Assembly (NCBI GenBank): GCA_027186245.1
Contig: CP114481.1
Coordinates: 33,511,501 to 33,575,500, forward strand
Origin: Coriaria nepalensis
Taxonomy: Eukaryota; Streptophyta; Magnoliopsida; Cucurbitales; Coriariaceae
Reading direction: 5' to 3'
DNA: 64,000 nt
Shown: positions 59,011 through 64,000 of the stretch, in pieces
Position numbering within the stretch: the stretch's first letter is position 1
Layout of the letters: each line of letters starts with the position of its first letter
Notes under the pieces: generated by a model
The model's input: the letters and a program-made list of their open reading frames with translations, nothing else
Told to the model about the DNA's origin: nothing
Databases searched by the model: none
Position numbers and translations under genes: made by a program

Positions 59011-60452
59011 ATAACTTATTACAAAGCAAGTCGAACGAATTCAATTTTTGCACTACAAACACAACTTTTGTGCATAACTTCCAAATGATCATTGCAAGGA
59101 AAGTGTGCATTCGTTTAACCTTAAAATCATTTCATTGAGTCATTTCAGGTCAATAACTTATTTCAAAGCAAGTCGAACGAATTCAATTTTTGCACTACAA
59201 ACACAAGTTTTGTGCATAACTTGCAAATGATCAATGCAAGGAAAGTGTGCATTCGTTTAACTTAAAATCATTTCAATGAGTAATTTCAAGTCAATAAGTT
59301 ATTTCTAACCAAGTCGAACGAATTCAATTTTTGCACTACAAACACAAGTCTTGTGCATAACTTGCAAATGATCAATACAAGGAAAGTGTGCATTCGTTTA
59401 ACCTTAAAATCATTTCAATATGTCATTTCAAGTCAATAACTTATTTCAAAGCAAGTCGAACGAATTCAATTTTTGCAGTACAAACACAGAAGTTTTGTGC
59501 ATAACTTGCAAATGATCAATGCAAGGAAAGTGTGCATTCGTTTAACTTAAAATCATTTCAATGAGTCATTTCAAGTCAATGACTTATTTCAAAGCAAGTT
59601 GAACGAATTCAATTTTTGCACTACAAACAGAAGTTTTGTGCATAACTTGCAAATGATCAATGCAAGGAAAATGTGCACTCGTTTAACCTTCAAATCATTT
59701 CAATGAGTCATTTCAAGTCAATAACTTATTTCAAAGCAAGTCGAACGAATTCAATTTTTGTACTACAAACACAAGTTTTGTGCATAACTTGCAAATGATC
59801 ATTGCAAGGAAAGTGTGCATTCGTTTAACCTTAAAATCATTTCATTGAGTCATTTCAGGTCAATAACTTATTTCAAAGCAAGTCGAACGAATTCAATTTT
59901 TGCACTACAAACACAACTTTTGTGCATAACTTCCAAATGATCATTGCAAGGAAAGTGTGCATTCGTTTAACCTTAAAATCATTTCAATGAGTCATTTCAA
60001 GTCAATAAGTTATTTCCAACCAAGTCGAACGAATTCAATTTTTGCACTACAAACACAAGTTTTGTGCATAACTTGCAAATGATCATTGCAAGGAAAGTGT
60101 GCATTCGTTTAACCTTAAAATCATTTCAATGAGTCATTTCAAGTCAATAACTTATTTCAAAGCAAGTCGAACGAATTCAATTTTTGCACTACAAACACAA
60201 GTTTTGTGCATAACTTGCAAATGATCAATGCAAGGAAAGTGTGCAGTCGTTTAACTTAAAATCATTTCATTGAGTCATTTCAAGTCAATGACTTATTTCA
60301 AAGCAAGTTGAACGAATTCTATTTTTTCACTACAAACACAAGTTTTGTGCATAACTTGCAAATGATCAATGCAAGGAAAGTGTGCATTCGTTTAACTTAA
60401 AATCATTTCAATGAGTAATTTCAAGTCAATAAGTTATTTCTAACCAAGTCGA
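59011..60452. repeat. Mosaic region including a 420-bp copy of 56,229-56,650
   Basis: CAAGTCTTGTGC, GATCAATACAAGG, CAATATGTC, the 2-bp insertion GTACAAACACAGAAG (59,478 versus 56,361) and GAAAATGTGCACTCG recur 3,117 bp (22 monomers) downstream of 56,229. The preceding GTGTCCTTTC hairpin monomer was not copied. TTTCAGGTC occurs at about 59,144 and 59,855. Confidence 0.8.
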
Positions 60453-62616
60453 ACGAATTCAATTTTTGCACTACAAACACAAGTTTTGTGCATAACTTCC
60501 AAATGATCATTGCAAGGAAAGTGTGCATTCATTTAACCTTAAAATCATTTCATTGAGTCATTTCAAGTCAATAAGTTATTTCCAACCAAGTCGAACGAAT
60601 TCAATTTTTGCACTACAAACACAAGTTTTGTGCATAACTTGCAAATGATCATTGCAAGGAAAGTGTGCATTCGTTTAACCTTAAAATCATTTCAATGAGT
60701 CATTTCAAGTCAATAAGTTATTTCAAAGCAAGTCGAACGAATTCTATTTTTGCACTACAAACAGAAGTTTTTTGCATTATTTCCAAATGATCATTGCAAG
60801 GAAAGTGTGCATTCGTTTAACCTTAAAATCATTTCAATGAGTCATTTCAAGTCAATAACTTATTTCAAAGCAAGTCGAACGAATTCAATTTTTGCACTAC
60901 AAACACAACTTTTGTGCATAACTTCCAAATGATCATTGCAAGGAAAGTGTGCATTCGTTTAACCTTAAAATCATTTCAATGAGTCATTTCAAGTCAATAA
61001 GTTATTCCCAACCAAGTCGAACGAATTCAATTTTTGCACTACAAACACAAGTTTTGTGCATAACTTGCAAATGATCAATGCAAGGAAAGTGTGTATTCGT
61101 TTAACTTAAAATCATTTCAATGAGTAATTTCAAGTCAATAAGTTATTTCTAACCAAGTCGAACGAATTCAATTTTTGCACTACAAACAGAAGTTTTTTGC
61201 ATTATTTCCAAATGATCATTGCAAGGAAAGTGTGCATTCGTTTAACCTTAAAATCATTTCAATGAGTCATTTCAAGTCAATGACTTATTTCAAAGCAAGT
61301 TGAACGAATTCTATTTTTTCACTACAAACACAAGTTTTGTGCATAACTTGCAAATGATCATTGCAAGGAAAGTGTGCATTCGTTTAACCTTAAAATCATT
61401 TCAATGAGTCATTTCAAGTCAATAACTTATTTCAAAGCAAGTCGAACGAATTCAATTTTTGCACTACAAACACAAGTTTTGTGCATAACTTGCAAATGAT
61501 CAATGCAAGGAAAGTGTGCATTCGTTTAACTTAAAATCATTTCAATGAGTCATTTCAAGTCAATGACTTATTTCAAAGCAAGTTGAACGAATTCTATTTT
61601 TTCACTACAAACACAAGTTTTGTGCATAACTTGCAAATGATCAATGCAAGGAAAGTGTGCATTCGTTTAACTTAAAATCATTTCAATGAGTAATTTCAAG
61701 TCAATAAGTTATTTCTAACCAAGTCGAACGAATTCAATTTTTGCACTACAAACACAAGTTTTGTGCATAACTTGCAAATGATCATTGCAAGGAAAGTGTG
61801 CATTCGTTTAACCTTAAAATCATTTCAATGAGTCATTTCAAGTCAATAACTTATTTCAAAGCAAGTCGAACGAATTCAATTTTTGCACTACAAACACAAG
61901 TTTTGTGCATAACTTGCAAATGATCATTGCAAGGAAAGTGTGCATTCGTTTAACCTTAAAATCATTTCATTGAGTCATTTCAGGTCAATAACTTATTTCA
62001 AAGCAAGTCGAACGAATTCAATTTTTGCACTACAAACACAAGTTTTGTGCATAACATGCAAGTGATGAATGCAAGGAAAGTGTGCATTCATTTAACCTTA
62101 AAATCATTTCAATGTGTCCTTTCAAGTCGATATCTTATATCGAAGCAAGTCGAACGAATTCTATTTTTGCACTACAAACACAAGTCTTGTGCATAACTTG
62201 CAAATGATCAATACAAGGAAAGTGTGCATTCGTTTAACCTTAAAATCATTTCAATATGTCATTTCAAGTCAATAACTTATTTCAAAGCAAGTCGAACGAA
62301 TTCAATTTTTGCAGTACAAACAGAAGTTTTGTGCATAACTTGCAAATGAGCAATGCAAGGAAAGTGTGCATTCGTTTAACTTAAAATCATTTCAATGAGT
62401 CATTTCAAGTCAATGACTTATTTCAAAGCAAGTTGAACGAATTCAATTTTTGCACTACAAACAGAAGTTTTGTGCATAACTTGCAAATGATCAATGCAAG
62501 GAAAATGTGCACTCGTTTAACCTTCAAATCATTTCAATGAGTCATTTCAAGTCAATAACTTATTTCAAAGCAAGTCGAACGAATTCAATTTTTGTACTAC
62601 AAACACAAGTTTTGTG
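60453..62616. repeat. 2.2-kb duplicated block, copy 2
   Basis: Partner of 54,500-56,665. It lacks the 2-bp insertion and has private changes such as TTATTCCCAACC near 61,003 and GCAAATGAGC near 62,342. Its 61,190-62,270 part is repeated again 1,700 bp to the right. Confidence 0.85.
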
Positions 62617-64000
62617 CATAACTTCCAAATGATCATTGCAAGGAAAGTGTGCATTCGTTTAACCTTAAAATCATTTCATTGAGTCATTTCAAGTCAATAA
62701 GTTATTTCCAACCAAGTCGAACGAATTCAATTTTTGCACTACAAACACAAGTTTTGTGCATAACTTGCAAATGATCATTGCAAGGAAAGTGTGCATTCGT
62801 TTAACCTTAAAATCATTTCAATGAGTCATTTCAAGTCAATAAGTTATTTCAAAGCAAGTCGAACGAATTCTATTTTTGCACTACAAACAGAAGTTTTTTG
62901 CATTATTTCCAAATGATCATTGCAAGGAAAGTGTGCATTCGTTTAACCTTAAAATCATTTCAATGAGTCATTTCAAGTCAATGACTTATTTCAAAGCAAG
63001 TTGAACGAATTCTATTTTTTCACTACAAACACAAGTTTTGTGCATAACTTGCAAATGATCATTGCAAGGAAAGTGTGCATTCGTTTAACCTTAAAATCAT
63101 TTCAATGAGTCATTTCAAGTCAATAACTTATTTCAAAGCAAGTCGAACGAATTCAATTTTTGCACTACAAACACAAGTTTTGTGCATAACTTGCAAATGA
63201 TCAATGCAAGGAAAGTGTGCATTCGTTTAACTTAAAATCATTTCAATGAGTCATTTCAAGTCAATGACAATATTAAAGCAAATTGAACGAATTCTATTTT
63301 TTCACTACAAACACAAGTTTTGTGCATAACTTGCAAATGATCAATGCAAGGAAAGTGTGCATTCGTTTAACTTAAAATCATTTCAATGAGTAATTTCAAG
63401 TCAATAAGTTATTTCTAACCAAGTCGAACGAATTCAATTTTTGCACTACAAACACAAGTTTTGTGCATAACTTGCAAATGATCATTGCAAGGAAAGTGTG
63501 CATTCGTTTAACCTTAAAATCATTTCAATGAGTCATTTCAAGTCAATAACTTATTTCAAAGCAAGTCGAACGAATTCAATTTTTGCACTACAAACACAAG
63601 TTTTGTGCATAACTTCCAAATGATCAATGCAAGGAAAGTGTGCATTCGTTTAACCTTAAAATCATTTCAATGAGTCATTTCAAGTCAATAACTTATTTCA
63701 AAGCAAGTCGAACGAATTCAATTTTTGCACTACAAACACAACTTTTGTGCATAACTTCCAAATGATCATTGCAAGGAAAGTGTGCATTCATTTAACCTTA
63801 AAATCATTTCAATGTGTCCTTTCAAGTCGATATCTTATATCGAAGCAAGTCGAACGAATTCTATTTTTGCACTACAAACACAAGTCTTGTGCATAACTTG
63901 CAAATGATCAATACAAGGAAAGTGTGCATTCGTTTAACCTTAAAATCATTTCAATATGTCATTTCAAGTCAATAACTTATTTCAAAGCAAGTCGAACGAA
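61190..64000. repeat. 12-monomer HOR, 1,700 bp, about 1.65 copies to the window end
   Basis: GCATTATTTCC (61,200 versus 62,900), the 424-bp trimer and the GTGTCCTTTC hairpin monomer (62,114 versus 63,814) repeat at 1,700 bp. The second copy has a strongly altered monomer at 63,268-63,283 and uses a CACAACTTTTGTG/CTTCC monomer near 63,740 where the first has ACATGCAAGTGATG. The window ends inside a monomer at GTCGAACGAA, so the array continues beyond it. Confidence 0.8.
63266..63283. repeat. Clustered-mutation monomer (GACAATATTAAAGCAAAT)
   Basis: Where its 1,700-bp partner at about 61,566 reads GACTTATTTCAAAGCAAGT, this copy reads GACAATATTAAAGCAAAT: several substitutions plus one lost base within 20 bp, with normal flanks. 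I saw no other copy of this form, so it is either a young clustered mutation or a sequencing or assembly error. Confidence 0.75.

Larger units (their letters stand above)
1..64000. repeat. 142-bp satellite DNA array filling the entire window
   Basis: Every stretch of the window reads as the same head-to-tail monomer of 142 or 141 bp, about 450 copies, with no interruption, inversion or foreign insert. Words such as GAGTCATTTCAAGTCAATAA and GCAAGGAAAGTGTGCATTCG recur throughout at one-monomer spacing. G+C of the consensus monomer is about 32% (45 of 142). Known biology: arrays of this kind form centromeric and pericentromeric heterochromatin in animals and plants. Inference: the 142-bp length, low GC and EcoRI site fit the major satellite of the beetle Tenebrio molitor as I remember it, but no sequence comparison was possible. 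No gene is present anywhere in the array. Confidence 0.98.

Noticed and set aside
2060..60932. About 35 open frames of 60-70 codons with similar translations, all on the + strand
   Set aside because: They arise wherever GCATAAC becomes GCATTAC or GCATTATTT, removing the stop that otherwise closes this frame. They start at a non-ATG (TTG) codon inside TTTTTGCAC, and run off into the next monomer because 142 is not a multiple of 3. They track satellite variants and show no sign of coding selection.
1..64000. CRISPR array
   Set aside because: The repeats are directly adjacent 142-bp units with no unique spacers, and there are no cas genes. This is satellite DNA.
1..64000. Transposon or retroelement insertions, inverted monomer blocks
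   Set aside because: I looked for interruptions of the monomer phase, long poly-A runs, target-site duplications and reverse-oriented monomers, and saw none. All phase changes are 1-2 bp indels within monomers.
1..64000. Exact taxonomic assignment from sequence
   Set aside because: Tenebrio molitor is my leading guess from monomer length, EcoRI site and composition, but I cannot compare sequences here. A BLAST search of monomer 1-142 against that genome would settle it.

Overview
The whole 64 kb window is one uninterrupted tandem array of a single AT-rich satellite monomer of about 142 bp, all copies head-to-tail in the same orientation (roughly 450 copies; about 32% G+C in the first monomer's consensus form). 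I found no protein-coding gene, tRNA, rRNA, transposon, inversion or any non-satellite base run. The source is therefore eukaryotic constitutive heterochromatin, most likely centromeric or pericentromeric. Monomer length, low GC and one EcoRI site (GAATTC) in most monomers match what I recall of the very abundant 142-bp EcoRI satellite of the mealworm beetle Tenebrio molitor. That assignment is from memory of family properties, not from a sequence comparison.

Monomer 1 spans exactly 1-142, so window coordinates 1-142 also serve as monomer coordinates. The left half carries three ATTTCAA words and a perfect ATGAGTCAT (AP-1/GCN4-type bZIP) site. The right half is rich in short dyads (CACAA/TTGTG at 88-100; CTTGCAA/TTGCAAG at 106-126) and ends in a conserved GGAAAGTGTGCATTCGT tract. 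Two length classes are mixed: 142 bp (TTAACCTTAA junction) and 141 bp (TTAACTTAA junction). About ten diagnostic positions vary and act as a barcode.

Reading the barcode shows higher-order repeats (HORs) and segmental duplications whose offsets are whole numbers of monomers. (1) 1-12.6 kb: mosaic blocks repeating at offsets 2,976, 3,542, 3,686, 3,968 and 4,394 bp, plus 3-monomer tandem duplications. (2) 12.65-20.4 kb: a 20-monomer, 2,839-bp HOR in about 2.7 copies. (3) 18.2-28.5 kb: a 5.2-kb block duplicated at offset 5,672 bp, the second copy lacking four monomers. (4) 30.2-36.5 kb: a 15-monomer, 2,125-bp HOR in three nearly identical tandem copies. (5) 37.0-52.1 kb: a 6.2-kb block duplicated at offset 8,930 bp, with a 2.8-kb copy of the 29.5-32.3 kb region between its two copies. 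(6) 52.1-64 kb: a fourth family built on a 424-bp trimer, with duplications at offsets 993, 1,700, 3,117, 3,684 and 5,953 bp.

Nothing here works as genes do. The biology is structural: array turnover by in-register unequal exchange or conversion, and possible protein-binding or hairpin motifs repeated hundreds of times. Block boundaries were read by eye and are good to about 50-100 bp.
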